A stretch of 64,000 bases of DNA, from NCBI GenBank assembly GCA_031628995.1, contig JAVLUO010000003.1:62001-126000 (forward strand), given 5' to 3'. This DNA is from Bacillota bacterium LX-D (GTDB lineage Bacteria; Bacillota; DUOV01; Zhaonellaceae). Below are positions 7,515 to 15,667 of the stretch, one piece after another (position 1 is the first letter of the stretch; the number at the start of each line of letters is the position of its first letter). The notes below the pieces were generated by a model, which saw nothing but the letters and a program-made list of their open reading frames with translations, was not told the DNA's origin and did no database searches. The translations under genes and the position numbers were made by a program.

Positions 7515-8699
7515 ATGAAAAAGTTATTTCTGTCCAATAATACTTTTGCCGTTTTAAAAGAAGAAGAAGCTCAATATTTTTTAAGCATCCTCTCCTCTTC
7601 CGGTTTAGACTATGTCTTAGACGAGGAGGAGAATATTCAACTGTTCCCGCAATTGAAAGAAACTTTTTTTATCTTAAAGCCATTGAAAGAGTATCGAGAA
7701 TTTTATTCTTTTGCCGAAAGGCTCCATAGCTTGCTGCGCCGCAATGGTGCTGCAGTAATGCTTAATGCTCATGCCTGGGTAAATGCAAGTTTAGCTAATT
7801 TACCAATTATGCAGCTGGCTTTTAACGTCTATTCCCGGAATGCTGCTCTCACCCGGAAACAGGAACAAATCCGCTTTTATTATTCACTAAAGCATAAGGA
7901 CACTAATTTGCGGCTCTTAAGTTATTTAATCAGGGAGATAAGTACTAAGAATGCTGCTTTAAATATAGTTGTGCCTTCTTACCAGCAGCATTTGTTCTGC
8001 CTTAAATACCGCAAGACTATTATGGGTGATGTTCCTACTATTATTGTTGAGTTCAGTAGTTTTAGCTTCCTGGAGGAAATAGAGGAGCTTTTAAGCACAA
8101 GTTTGGCAGAAAGCATTATTAAATGCTGGGGAACTTATGTTAATACTCAGCATTTAGCAAAGCTGGAGGAATTCCTGAAGTTAACTAAGAAGGCATTTGA
8201 GCCCCAGGTTTTATTGGAACATAATATAACGGAGGATGAAAAAGTAGAGGAAGAAAAAGTAGAGGATAAAAAAGTGGAAGATGAAAATGTTGAGGAAGTA
8301 AAAATGGAGGAAGAAGAAGTAGAGGAAGAAAAAATAGATCAAAAAAAACCAGATGAAGAAAAGGTGGTTTTACATACTTCGCAGGTTGCTGCACAAATTC
8401 CAACAGCTGCCCCGGTTCAGCAAAATCTTGGGCAGCTGCCTCTTAAGCGAAAGAAAAAATTAAACCCTTTAGCAGCCCCAGAAGGAGCGCCGGCTTTCCG
8501 TTTTCCTCGTGAATATATTACTACTAATCCTAATCAAAGTAATTTTGCCAACTCTATTTTAGATGTGAATCCTCTTACCAGCCGGATTATTTCCAGCTTT
8601 AATACTCAAGCCGAGGAAGTGCTTTCTCACAATAAGGAAAAAAACATCAAAAAAAGCATTACCGCTGTCAAAGATTTGGCTAAAATACTGGAGAGTTAG
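7515..8699 (+). CDS. Uncharacterised protein with long acidic KVEEE-type repeat
   Basis: A 394-residue protein of unknown function. Residues 1-235 form a soluble, probably alpha/beta domain. Residues about 240-285 are a charged repeat built from short units such as EEEKVEDKKVED. The C-terminal region (about residues 315-394) is Pro/Asn-rich with a basic KRKKKLN patch, and includes ILDVNPLTSRIISSFNTQA. The repeat looks like a helical or disordered spacer. The start has GAGGGG upstream. A strong terminator follows. It belongs to the same uncharacterised neighbourhood as the genes at 5.3-7.4 kb. Confidence 0.65.
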   Translation: MKKLFLSNNTFAVLKEEEAQYFLSILSSSGLDYVLDEEENIQLFPQLKETFFILKPLKEYREFYSFAERLHSLLRRNGAAVMLNAHAWVNASLANLPIMQLAFNVYSRNAALTRKQEQIRFYYSLKHKDTNLRLLSYLIREISTKNAALNIVVPSYQQHLFCLKYRKTIMGDVPTIIVEFSSFSFLEEIEELLSTSLAESIIKCWGTYVNTQHLAKLEEFLKLTKKAFEPQVLLEHNITEDEKVEEEKVEDKKVEDENVEEVKMEEEEVEEEKIDQKKPDEEKVVLHTSQVAAQIPTAAPVQQNLGQLPLKRKKKLNPLAAPEGAPAFRFPREYITTNPNQSNFANSILDVNPLTSRIISSFNTQAEEVLSHNKEKNIKKSITAVKDLAKILES

Positions 8700-8720
8700 A
8701 TCAAACGGGAAATAGAAAAA

Positions 8721-8752
8721 AGCACAGCTCTGATTACATCCGGAGCTGTGCT
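8721..8752 (+). terminator. Rho-independent terminator
   Basis: A 10-bp stem AGCACAGCTC / GAGCTGTGCT with a 12-nt loop, followed by TTTTTTT and preceded by an A-run, directly after the 7515-8699 gene. Confidence 0.85.
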
Positions 8753-8783
8753 TTTTTTGTTTGGACAAACTTAGGCAAAATAA

Positions 8784-8807
8784 AAATGCAGACGCTTGTC
8801 TGCATTT
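8784..8807 (-). terminator. Rho-independent terminator
   Basis: A 10-bp stem AAATGCAGAC / GTCTGCATTT with a 4-nt loop and a T-rich tail on the minus strand, just past the stop of the cysteine-rich protein gene. Confidence 0.8.
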
Positions 8808-8822
8808 GAGACATATTAGAAG

Positions 8823-9425
8823 TTAAAAGCATTGAGGTGCCGGCGTCGGCGGACATACTCCCGGCAGAGTGACGCAAGGAGAAGGAGTGCAAAAACCATA
8901 GCTGGGAACTAAGAGCTGTACTTCTAAAATACATTTAATAACTAAACATACTTGGAAGTCGCAAGTTACTTCTATATATTCAGAAGCGACATCAGTTACG
9001 ATACAATTGCAGAAGAGCAATGTGGTTTCAGAGCAGTCAGGGCTTACGCCTTCCGGACAGCAGAGAGTAACTGTTTTCGTAAATGTAAATGTTCTATCGG
9101 CAAATTTCGGAGAAGAAGCAGGTGCCTTAGGGTTAGTTAATCTTACAGGAATCTTAACTAATAATGTAATTGTGGAAAAGCCGCCGCCAGCGGAAGCTCT
9201 TCTAATTTCTTCACAAGTAATGTCTCCATAGAGACGGCAGGGAATTTTATCTCCTACAGCAAAGGGACCTGTTCCATAATCTGCGGTTGGTATTCTAGTT
9301 GTTCTAGTTTTGTCATCAACTTGGAAACAGCTATCATACACTTTATCTACCTTAATACACTCAATTCGAGTTGGGGGAGGGCAGCCATTAGGTGGACACA
9401 CACCTGGGCGAATAGGATCTGCCAT
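8823..9425 (-). CDS. Cysteine-rich protein, putative spore coat/exosporium component
   Basis: The 200-residue product has 18 cysteines, proline-rich ends (VCPPNGCPPP near the start, GVCPPTPAPQCF at the end) and the segment IECIKVDKVYDSCFQ. I recall that last pattern from clostridial spore-coat-type proteins, so the assignment rests on memory of the family, not a search. The middle is beta-rich with regular alternation. There is no signal peptide, consistent with assembly from the mother-cell cytoplasm. The start is ATG 9425 with AAGGAGG upstream. It is a monocistronic unit with its own terminator. Confidence 0.6.
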   Translation of the reverse strand: MADPIRPGVCPPNGCPPPTRIECIKVDKVYDSCFQVDDKTRTTRIPTADYGTGPFAVGDKIPCRLYGDITCEEIRRASAGGGFSTITLLVKIPVRLTNPKAPASSPKFADRTFTFTKTVTLCCPEGVSPDCSETTLLFCNCIVTDVASEYIEVTCDFQVCLVIKCILEVQLLVPSYGFCTPSPCVTLPGVCPPTPAPQCF

Positions 9426-9556
9426 TGAATTACCTCCTTATTTCAATTTATTTAGGATAAATCCTACTCTATAATATTGATGGTGTCTGTTAGCTGCTAC
9501 TATATTCTTAGAAGTTTTTCAGAAAAAAATAAAAGCTGATGGTTCAACCAGCAGCT

Positions 9557-9826
9557 TTAAATAATTTGTTCCTTCTCCTCACAATCTTTGTATATGGTTA
9601 ATTCAACTGTTTCTGTGAGTACATCTGTATAGCTATAGGATACTCGGCTAACTTTGCTATTGTTTTCCTCAATTTTAACTACAAAAATATGAGGGTAGGT
9701 TTGTTCCAACACTCCTAACCGTTCTATAATTTTTTTCCGGCCTCGGTTTGCCTTTAGCTTTATCTTTTTCCCTACACTGGCGTCAAGATACTGTTTAATT
9801 TCGCTAAGTGCCATTTTTGTTGCCAA
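9557..9826 (-). CDS. veg: Veg family protein
   Basis: The 89-residue product matches the Veg family throughout (ALSEIKQYLDASVGKKIKLKA, GRKKIIERLGVL, RVSYSYTDVLTETVEL). Veg is a small cytoplasmic protein that stimulates biofilm gene expression in Bacillus subtilis. TTG 9826 is chosen because GAGGTGG lies 5 nt upstream and the resulting MATKMALSEI matches the family's N-terminus; an ATG at 9814 is the alternative. It has a near-consensus promoter, in keeping with the strong veg promoter of Bacillus. It follows yabG as in the conserved ksgA-yabG-veg order. Confidence 0.92.
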   Translation of the reverse strand: MATKMALSEIKQYLDASVGKKIKLKANRGRKKIIERLGVLEQTYPHIFVVKIEENNSKVSRVSYSYTDVLTETVELTIYKDCEEKEQII

Positions 9827-9854
9827 CAAGACCACCTCTTTTCTTAATATACAT

Positions 9855-9883
9855 AGTATAACATGGTTTGGCAGCCTTGTCAA
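9855..9883 (-). promoter_or_regulatory. SigA-type promoter of veg
   Basis: On the minus strand TTGACA is followed after exactly 17 bp by TATACT, 29 bp upstream of the veg start codon. This is close to the vegetative sigma-A consensus. Confidence 0.8.
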
Positions 9884-9980
9884 AAAGATTAGTATACTGC
9901 AATATTTATTTCGAGTCAATCAAAAAAATTACACTCATAGCTACAAAATTCGACATTTTTATTTGCACTATTTTTGCTCC

Positions 9981-10826
9981 CTACAAAACAGTTCTAGGAT
10001 AACCTAATCTGTATCTGCCTCTAGTCTGGACTCCCCCTACCCCTTTTTCGCCAGTGATTGTTTGCTGGACAACTTCTTTTACTCCAATTGTCTTTTCAAT
10101 GGAAGTAAAGGCTACTTTTTCCGCAATAAAGACTGGGTCTAAGACGTTAATCAATACTCTTTGGGGGGAACTGGCGAAATTTGCTCCTGCCTGCAGCAGT
10201 TTTTCGTAATTAGACTGACAAGCTCCTGCGAAAATAACCAAATCATCTAAACCATTATTTATTTCTCTTGCTTTTTTTACACTTGCAACATAATATTTGG
10301 AATTGCGGTAACTGTTGAGGCTGGATAAATCCTTAGCACCTTTAAACAAGGCATCGTGGCCCGTTAAAATTAAAATATCCGGCTTATAATCACGGAGCAG
10401 TTTTTGCACAACTTTAGGCTGCTCACTTTCGGCAACGTAAAAACCTTGTGCAGGAATATTTAATTGGCGGTAATATTCCATACATTTTTGCAGATAATCG
10501 TTGTCACCATCTATATGCAGTACTTTTCCAGGAAAATCAAAAAAATTTCCCGTTAACTTTTCTCCTCTGCTTTCCGGAATTTCTTCATTTCTTTTGGATT
10601 TAATTTTTTTGATATTTGCTATATTTATTTGAATCTTTCTTTGTTTATATTGTAAAATTTCATTAGGTTTTTTTACTTCTAAATCACTGATAGGTGCATC
10701 AGCAATTAAACGTACATCTAAACCTTTAATTGTACAGACTCCTTTTTGCACATCAATTATTCTAAAATATATATCTCCACCGTAAGATTTACGTGTAACA
10801 ATATCGCCGGGCTTAATTACAGGCAT
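9981..10826 (-). CDS. yabG: Sporulation-specific protease YabG
   Basis: The 281-residue product is full length for YabG, the sporulation cysteine-type protease that trims coat proteins such as SafA and SpoVT-dependent targets in Bacillus and activates cortex-lysis factors in Clostridioides. It begins with a KOW-like segment (GDIVTRKSYGGDIYFRI) and contains VLHIDGDNDYLQKC, PDILILTGHDA and FAGACQSNYEKLL, the family hallmarks around the presumed catalytic His and Cys. The start is ATG 10826 with GGGAGG upstream. It sits between ksgA and veg as in Bacillus, with a LysM hydrolase inserted. Confidence 0.93.
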   Translation of the reverse strand: MPVIKPGDIVTRKSYGGDIYFRIIDVQKGVCTIKGLDVRLIADAPISDLEVKKPNEILQYKQRKIQINIANIKKIKSKRNEEIPESRGEKLTGNFFDFPGKVLHIDGDNDYLQKCMEYYRQLNIPAQGFYVAESEQPKVVQKLLRDYKPDILILTGHDALFKGAKDLSSLNSYRNSKYYVASVKKAREINNGLDDLVIFAGACQSNYEKLLQAGANFASSPQRVLINVLDPVFIAEKVAFTSIEKTIGVKEVVQQTITGEKGVGGVQTRGRYRLGYPRTVL

Positions 10827-11076
10827 AATTTAACCTCCCAAATTATCTTATATGTTCATCTTATGGTAAAATATATATTTTGTGCAGGAATATGTCTTCT
10901 TTTTGTATATACTATATATGATATTGGTTATAGATCTAATTATAGCTTTAATCCGGAAAATAGTGCTGCCATTCTTATTGGAAAATTTTGTGTAATGCAA
11001 GTGATAATAATTTGAATTATAATGGACGAGACCAAGTAGCTCCTCTAATGTAAAAAGTTAGATGGAGGTTATATTT

Positions 11077-11883
11077 ATGCGCATAAAATTAATAGGGATT
11101 GTCCTTTTGATTTCGCTCATGATTCCTACTTTTGCTTATGCCGCTACATATTATGTAAAAAGCGGCGACTCCCTTTTCAAAATTGGCCAAAAGTATGGGG
11201 TATCTGCAGAATATGTTCGTCAAACTAACGGTTTGAAAACATCTGCTATTTATGCAGGCCAGAAATTATGGGTACCAGACCGTAAAGTAAATGCCATTAA
11301 TTATACGGTTAAAAAGGGAGATAGTTTGTATACTATTGGCAAAAAATTTGGCACCACTGCAGAAGCAATTAAACAAATGAACTGCCTAAAATCGACTCAA
11401 CTTAAACCAGGACAAGCACTATTAATTCCCAAACGTGCAAGTTATAAGCCAGTTATTACTGCGAAAAATACAGCATCCCGCGGAGGCAGTTCAAGTGGAA
11501 GCAGGCAAACTGCAACTGCCAATAAGGTTTCAACAAAGGAACTTACTTTACTGGCTAAGCTAGTTAATGCTGAGTCTAGAGGGGAACCTTTTGAAGGCCA
11601 AGTAGCTGTTGCCGCTGTGGTTTTAAACAGAGTTAAAAGTCCTCTTTTCCCTAATACAATTGCCGGGGTAATTTATCAGCCAGGCGCATTTACCTGCGTT
11701 ACTGACGGACAACTATATTTAACACCTAGTGACACAGCCTACAAAGCTGCTAAACAGGCTATAGCAGGCTGGGATCCAACTAATGGTGCTCTTTATTACT
11801 GGAATCCAGCTAAAAGCACCAGCAAGTGGGTTTGGTCCAGACCAATTACCTTTCGTATTGGGAACCATGTTTTTGCCAAGTAG
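11077..11883 (+). CDS. LysM-containing SleB-type cell-wall hydrolase
   Basis: An exported 268-residue protein with a signal peptide (IKLIGIVLLISLMIPTFAYA), two LysM repeats (YYVKSGDSLFKIGQKYGVS and YTVKKGDSLYTIGKKFGTT), a Ser/Gly linker, and a C-terminal hydrolase_2 domain with LLAKLVNAESRGEPFEGQ (the catalytic Glu context) and FTCVTDGQLY. This architecture is that of SleB-like spore-cortex lytic transglycosylases, although those usually carry a different peptidoglycan-binding domain. I start at ATG 11077; the upstream in-frame ATG at 11062 contains the GGAGG ribosome binding site itself. A terminator follows. Confidence 0.9.
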   Translation: MRIKLIGIVLLISLMIPTFAYAATYYVKSGDSLFKIGQKYGVSAEYVRQTNGLKTSAIYAGQKLWVPDRKVNAINYTVKKGDSLYTIGKKFGTTAEAIKQMNCLKSTQLKPGQALLIPKRASYKPVITAKNTASRGGSSSGSRQTATANKVSTKELTLLAKLVNAESRGEPFEGQVAVAAVVLNRVKSPLFPNTIAGVIYQPGAFTCVTDGQLYLTPSDTAYKAAKQAIAGWDPTNGALYYWNPAKSTSKWVWSRPITFRIGNHVFAK

Positions 11884-11908
11884 TTAGACCAAATTTAAAA
11901 TAGTTTTT

Positions 11909-11934
11909 AAGCCAGCCTTTAAAAAGGTTGGCTT
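11909..11934 (+). terminator. Rho-independent terminator
   Basis: Stem AAGCCAGCCT / AGGTTGGCTT followed by TTTCTTTT, 25 bp after the hydrolase stop. Confidence 0.85.
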
Positions 11935-11989
11935 TTTCTTTTACTGATGCACAAGGTATAAATTTTGCTATATAATGTTACCAAGCAGG

Positions 11990-12150
11990 TAATTTATTCC
12001 ATTAAGGGAGTAGATGTAGGCTGTAAGGTTGGAAATATTGTAGAGAAAGATTTGAGCTTAGCTATTACTAAATATATGTATGAAAGAGCTAAAGAGTTGG
12101 GCTTGAAGTTGAACTAACCCGTATTGCTGACCGTACTTTAGTTCCTTTAC
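11990..12150 (+). pseudogene. Remnant of an N-acetylmuramoyl-L-alanine amidase gene
   Basis: One frame reads VDVGCKVGNIVEKDLSLAIT then YMYERAKELGLKLN and stops. The overlapping frame continues KELGLEVELTRIADRTLVP. Together these match the amidase_3 pattern (G..EKD.NLAI....K.LL...G..V.LTR..DR), with a frameshift near 12105. The N-terminal zinc-binding HxxxDPG motif and the C-terminal half are gone. A further coding-like stretch (SKAPVPYRVILIDKEGNQK, about 12155-12215) follows in another frame and may be a separate relic. Confidence 0.55.
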
Positions 12151-12237
12151 TTGAAATCTAAAGCTCCAGTTCCTTACCGGGTTATCCTTATAGACAAAGA
12201 AGGAAACCAAAAAGAACTAATACCAGCACCTTTGACT

Positions 12238-12345
12238 TTAGCTTTTAGAAACCTTTTTTTGCCTTCTAATTGTACTAGCTACTTGCAAAAATAAATCCAG
12301 CATTTCTATTCTATTTATAGGCTGTTCTTTTGCTTTGCTTTTCAT
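12238..12345 (-). CDS. Possible 35-residue protein downstream of ksgA
   Basis: A short ORF (begins MKSKAKEQPINRIEMLDLFL, ends in a basic KKVSKS tail) with a good ribosome binding site (TTGGAGGTG, 8 nt upstream of ATG 12345). It lies 53 bp after ksgA on the same strand. It is predicted helical, amphipathic and basic, without cysteines. The clear ribosome binding site is the only strong support; no family recognised. Confidence 0.42.
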   Translation of the reverse strand: MKSKAKEQPINRIEMLDLFLQVASTIRRQKKVSKS

Positions 12346-12398
12346 TTCCGGCACCTCCAAATTAACTTCTACTTTTATTTTTGCCGGAAATATTTTTC

Positions 12399-13265
12399 TT
12401 AATCAGAAAAAATTTTTGTTAATAGTGCATATTCCTCTAGACTTAAGGTCTCTCCTCTGCGCTGGGGATCGATGCCACAGGACTCCAGCAGTGCAGTTAG
12501 CTTCTCCTTGGGCAACTGAGTGTATTTGTGGCTAAGAGCGTTTAAGAGAGTTTTTCTTCTTTGGGCAAAAGCAGTTTTAATTAAAGAGAAAAATAGTTTT
12601 TCATCTGCAACCTGGACAGGGGGCTTGGCCCTAAGAGTTAACTTCATGACTGCTGACTCTACTTCCGGAGCAGGTATAAAAGACGACGGGGGAACTTTAG
12701 TTATTAATTCCGGCTCCGTGTAGTACTGTACTGCCAGGGATAAAGCTCCATAGTCCTTTCCTCCTGGCCGGGCTGCCATTCTTGCTGCAACTTCCAATTG
12801 AACCATAATTGTTATGCTGGAAATATGGTATCTTTGTTCCAGTAGATGCATAATTATAGGCGTAGTAATGTAGTAAGGCAGATTGGCCACTACCTTGTAG
12901 CTTAGCTCTTGGCCCGGAGGGATTTCTTGCCGGACAACTTCATCTAAATCTATTTTTAAGATATCCTGGTTAATAACCTGTACATTAGAAAAATCACTTA
13001 AAGTTTCAGCTAGAACCGGCAGCAAAGTTTTATCAAGCTCCACTGCCAATACTTTTTTAGCATTGGCTGCCAAGAATTGGGTCAAAGTACCTAAACCAGG
13101 GCCGATTTCAACTACAATATCCTCAGAGTCCAGTTGGGCACTTTCCACAATGGTCTGTAGGACTTCTTCGTTGGTTAAAAAATTTTGTCCATAACTTTTT
13201 TTTGTATGAAAATTATATTTTTGCATTAATTTTTTCACATTTCGGGCAACAGTTAAATTGATCAT
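12399..13265 (-). CDS. ksgA: 16S rRNA (adenine1518/1519-N6)-dimethyltransferase
   Basis: RsmA/KsgA dimethylates two adjacent adenines in the 3'-terminal hairpin of 16S rRNA during late 30S assembly. The 288-residue product has the family's N-terminal KKSYGQNFL, the SAM-binding VEIGPGLGTLT (about residues 52-62), AVELDKTL, and the catalytic NLPYYITTPI (about residues 128-137), followed by the C-terminal helical domain with FAQRRKTLLNAL. Full length. The start is ATG with GAGGTGAAC upstream. Its position near yabE and yabG is the conserved Firmicutes arrangement. Confidence 0.97.
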   Translation of the reverse strand: MINLTVARNVKKLMQKYNFHTKKSYGQNFLTNEEVLQTIVESAQLDSEDIVVEIGPGLGTLTQFLAANAKKVLAVELDKTLLPVLAETLSDFSNVQVINQDILKIDLDEVVRQEIPPGQELSYKVVANLPYYITTPIIMHLLEQRYHISSITIMVQLEVAARMAARPGGKDYGALSLAVQYYTEPELITKVPPSSFIPAPEVESAVMKLTLRAKPPVQVADEKLFFSLIKTAFAQRRKTLLNALSHKYTQLPKEKLTALLESCGIDPQRRGETLSLEEYALLTKIFSD

Positions 13266-13317
13266 TAGTTCACCTCACCCAACTAGTATACAGCATTTTT
13301 TGCTAAATATAAGCAAA

Positions 13318-13340
13318 AATGAGGCTGAAAAAGCCTCATT
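13318..13340 (-). terminator. Rho-independent terminator
   Basis: Stem AATGAGGCT / AGCCTCATT followed by a T-rich tract on the minus strand, 21 bp after the stop of the first 3D-domain gene. Confidence 0.85.
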
Positions 13341-13360
13341 AGTTGCGTGAAACGCCTTAA

Positions 13361-14365
13361 TCACTCTAGAAGATACACCTTCACTGTCCGTACTCCCCAG
13401 CGGCGGGCTTCCCTTTGGCTGTTCATAAATACATCAATCCTGTTTCCTTGAATAGCCCCTCCTATATCCAGGGCTCTAGCAACGCCGTAGCCTTCTACAT
13501 AGAGCCGGCTGCCGAGAGGTATTACCCCTGGGTCTACAGCCACAGTTCCCCGGCCAGGTTTTGTCCCTGAAAAGGTAGAATTACCTGTTGCACTGTAGGC
13601 TGTAGCAGTGACAGTTAAGGATTCCCTAAACCTGTAGCTGTCTCCGCCTCTGGAGACTACAGAACGGGTTCCATAAGCAATGCATTTGTTCACGGGTTTT
13701 TTTACTACTTTGGTGTCTATTACCTGCCGGTTTACTTCTACTCCATCCCGGTAGGTAATTTTAATAATTTTTCTCTCCAAACCTTTTTGCCCGGCAGTTG
13801 TAACTTTCTCCATACCTCTATCCCAATTTGCCATTTCTTTGCGTTCAATTTGGAAAGGTATTGGTACTTCTTTAGTTATTTTTTTGTAGCCAATTCTTTT
13901 AATTACAATTTTGGTGGGTTCTGCAATAAGTGTCCCTAATGCCGGTGAAATTTGATCCTCCGGACCAAGAGTAACTCCCGACTGCTTTAATATTTCTTCG
14001 ACTTTGGCTGGTGGTGTTTCTGCTTTGAGCAGTCTTCCATCAACTTTAATTACAACCGGAAAGGCTCTTTCAATTGCAACTACCATTCCATCCTGCAAAG
14101 CAGTTTCCAACTCATAGGAGATGCTATCTTTAGGATTTAAGGCAATTCTTTTTTCCTTCAAGACCTCTCCAACTTGTTTTTTAAAAGTGGACACTTGCTC
14201 TGCTTTGCCATCCACCGTAATGGTTATATCCTTTCGTGCCCAAGTATAACCGGTTAGTCCTAACAAGACTAAGACGACAAGTGCTAATATAGAAACAATT
14301 ATAATTTGCTGCTTATGCCGGGCCTGAATACATTGTTTTACCCAATTTTTAATCCAGGCATCCAT
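13361..14365 (-). CDS. yabE: YabE-like protein: TM anchor, DUF348 repeats, G5 and 3D domains
   Basis: A 334-residue membrane-anchored wall protein related to Bacillus YabE and Rpf/Sps-type stationary-phase factors. It has a transmembrane segment at about residues 20-43, two DUF348 modules (ITITVDGKAEQVSTF and VVIKVDGRLLKAETP), a G5 domain (about 155-220) and a C-terminal 3D domain with VDPGVIPLGSRLYVEGYG and ALDIGGAIQGNRIDVFM, whose aspartates are the lytic-transglycosylase catalytic candidates. It lies upstream of ksgA, as yabE does in Bacillus. A paralogue is directly upstream. The start has GAGGAGGG upstream. Confidence 0.9.
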   Translation of the reverse strand: MDAWIKNWVKQCIQARHKQQIIIVSILALVVLVLLGLTGYTWARKDITITVDGKAEQVSTFKKQVGEVLKEKRIALNPKDSISYELETALQDGMVVAIERAFPVVIKVDGRLLKAETPPAKVEEILKQSGVTLGPEDQISPALGTLIAEPTKIVIKRIGYKKITKEVPIPFQIERKEMANWDRGMEKVTTAGQKGLERKIIKITYRDGVEVNRQVIDTKVVKKPVNKCIAYGTRSVVSRGGDSYRFRESLTVTATAYSATGNSTFSGTKPGRGTVAVDPGVIPLGSRLYVEGYGVARALDIGGAIQGNRIDVFMNSQREARRWGVRTVKVYLLE

Positions 14366-14425
14366 TTTTTCCCTCCTCGAAATTAATTAAGAAACGGTAC
14401 TATTAAATATTCTCCAAAAAAAAAA

Positions 14426-14451
14426 GGATTCCTGCCTAAGCAGGAATTCCC
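14426..14451 (-). terminator. Rho-independent terminator
   Basis: Stem ATTCCTGC / GCAGGAAT with a short loop, followed by CC and a run of ten T on the minus strand, immediately downstream of the second 3D-domain gene. Confidence 0.9.
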
Positions 14452-14456
14452 CTATT

Positions 14457-15440
14457 TTAATGTAAAATATATACTTTTACGACTTTTCTTCCCCAATTTA
14501 GAGCTTCATTAACGCTATCATAAAAAAGATCAATTCTATGGCCGTTGATGGCTCCTCCCGTATCCTGGGCCACACAATAGCCGTAGCCTTCTACATATAA
14601 TTTTGTTCCCAGGGGTATGACATCTGGATCTACAGCAATAATTCCTCGATAGGGCATAATGCCCGTTGCTGTTCTGTTACCAGTGTGAGTATAGCCTGTA
14701 GCTTCCATGAACAGCATTTTTCTCCCCTCTAAACTTCTAGAGGCAGTAGCAACTACTGGGTTTTTAGTGCCATAGGCAATGAGTTTAGTTTGGGGAGCTT
14801 TAATAACGGCACTGCTGATGATCTTTCTACCTTGCTCTTGCCCATTTTTGTAGGTAATTATAACTATTTTTTGCATTACGCCTGGCCGGCCTTCCTGAAG
14901 TACTTTTGTTTGGCCTTTGACTAAAGATTTTTTGGGCTGTCGCTTAGTAACAAAATCAACTTTTTGATACTTAACCACTTTTTTTTCAGTTATTCTTGTA
15001 ACAATAAGCTTTTTAGGCAGCTCCGAAGTATTTAAATTGTCTGTGACCTGATCTAAGGAGCCCAGGCGAATCCCGCTATTGGTCAAAACTTTTTCCCGGG
15101 TAGGCTTGGCGACCATAATTGTTTTGCTTTTGCCGTCAGCACTGACAATAACAGGAATTGCCTTATAAATACGAACTTCCGAACCTTCCTGGATTTTAGC
15201 CATTTCCCCTGGTTCCACTAAATCATATTTGCTTAGCTGTATTTTCTGCTGCCTTAGAACCCCTTGAACATTGCGGGCTAAGGTTCGTATTTTAATTTTT
15301 TTCACACCCTGTACTACAGTGACGGTTTTAACCGCTTGGGCATAACAAGTTAGGGACATTCCACAGAGCAAAAAAAAGGCAGTGATTAAAAGCAGTATTT
15401 TTTTGCCCGGCGGAGCTTGGCAATTTGCAGTTTTTAGCAA
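14457..15440 (-). CDS. Secreted YabE paralogue with DUF348, G5 and 3D domains
   Basis: A 327-residue paralogue of the next gene in the same order: an N-terminal signal-like hydrophobic segment (ILLLITAFFLLCGMSLTCYA, about residues 15-34), DUF348-like repeats, a G5 domain and a 3D domain (VDPDVIPLGTKLYVEGYG, AQDTGGAINGHRIDLFY). A signal peptide rather than a clear N-terminal anchor suggests secretion. The start is TTG 15440 with GAGGTGA 5 nt upstream. It has its own terminator, so the two paralogues are separate units. Tandem 3D proteins suggest duplication and division of labour in wall turnover. Confidence 0.88.
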   Translation of the reverse strand: MLKTANCQAPPGKKILLLITAFFLLCGMSLTCYAQAVKTVTVVQGVKKIKIRTLARNVQGVLRQQKIQLSKYDLVEPGEMAKIQEGSEVRIYKAIPVIVSADGKSKTIMVAKPTREKVLTNSGIRLGSLDQVTDNLNTSELPKKLIVTRITEKKVVKYQKVDFVTKRQPKKSLVKGQTKVLQEGRPGVMQKIVIITYKNGQEQGRKIISSAVIKAPQTKLIAYGTKNPVVATASRSLEGRKMLFMEATGYTHTGNRTATGIMPYRGIIAVDPDVIPLGTKLYVEGYGYCVAQDTGGAINGHRIDLFYDSVNEALNWGRKVVKVYILH

Positions 15441-15576
15441 TAGATCACCTCGAAAGATTATTTGAAAAAAAAGTGTGTTAAATTATCATATGCAACATCC
15501 TTATACTTAGGCTATTCGTATTTTATGCATGGGTTATGCAAATTATTCCTTTTATGCTATCAGAGGGAAAAATAAA

Positions 15577-15610
15577 GGCTCCGGACCGTTGTCTTCATTG
15601 GTCCAGAGCC
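15577..15610 (-). terminator. Rho-independent terminator of the tex operon
   Basis: An 11-bp stem GGCTCTGGACC / GGTCCGGAGCC (one G-T pair) with a 12-nt loop and TTTATTTTT tail on the minus strand. A second weak hairpin (CCTCCCCAC / GTGGAGG) lies at about 15639-15667. Confidence 0.88.
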
Positions 15611-15667
15611 ATTGAAAGTTTATCAATGTTTAGAGAATACCTCCACTCTTAGCGTAGGTGGGGAGGT

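Noticed and set aside
8185-8403. Repetitive stretch considered as a CRISPR-like or satellite repeat
   Set aside because: The units are short, imperfect and lie in frame inside an acidic-repeat protein; there are no spacers.
10746-11015. Plus-strand ORF of 89 codons overlapping the yabG start
   Set aside because: It covers the yabG ribosome binding site on the other strand, has no ribosome binding site of its own and no recognisable domain.
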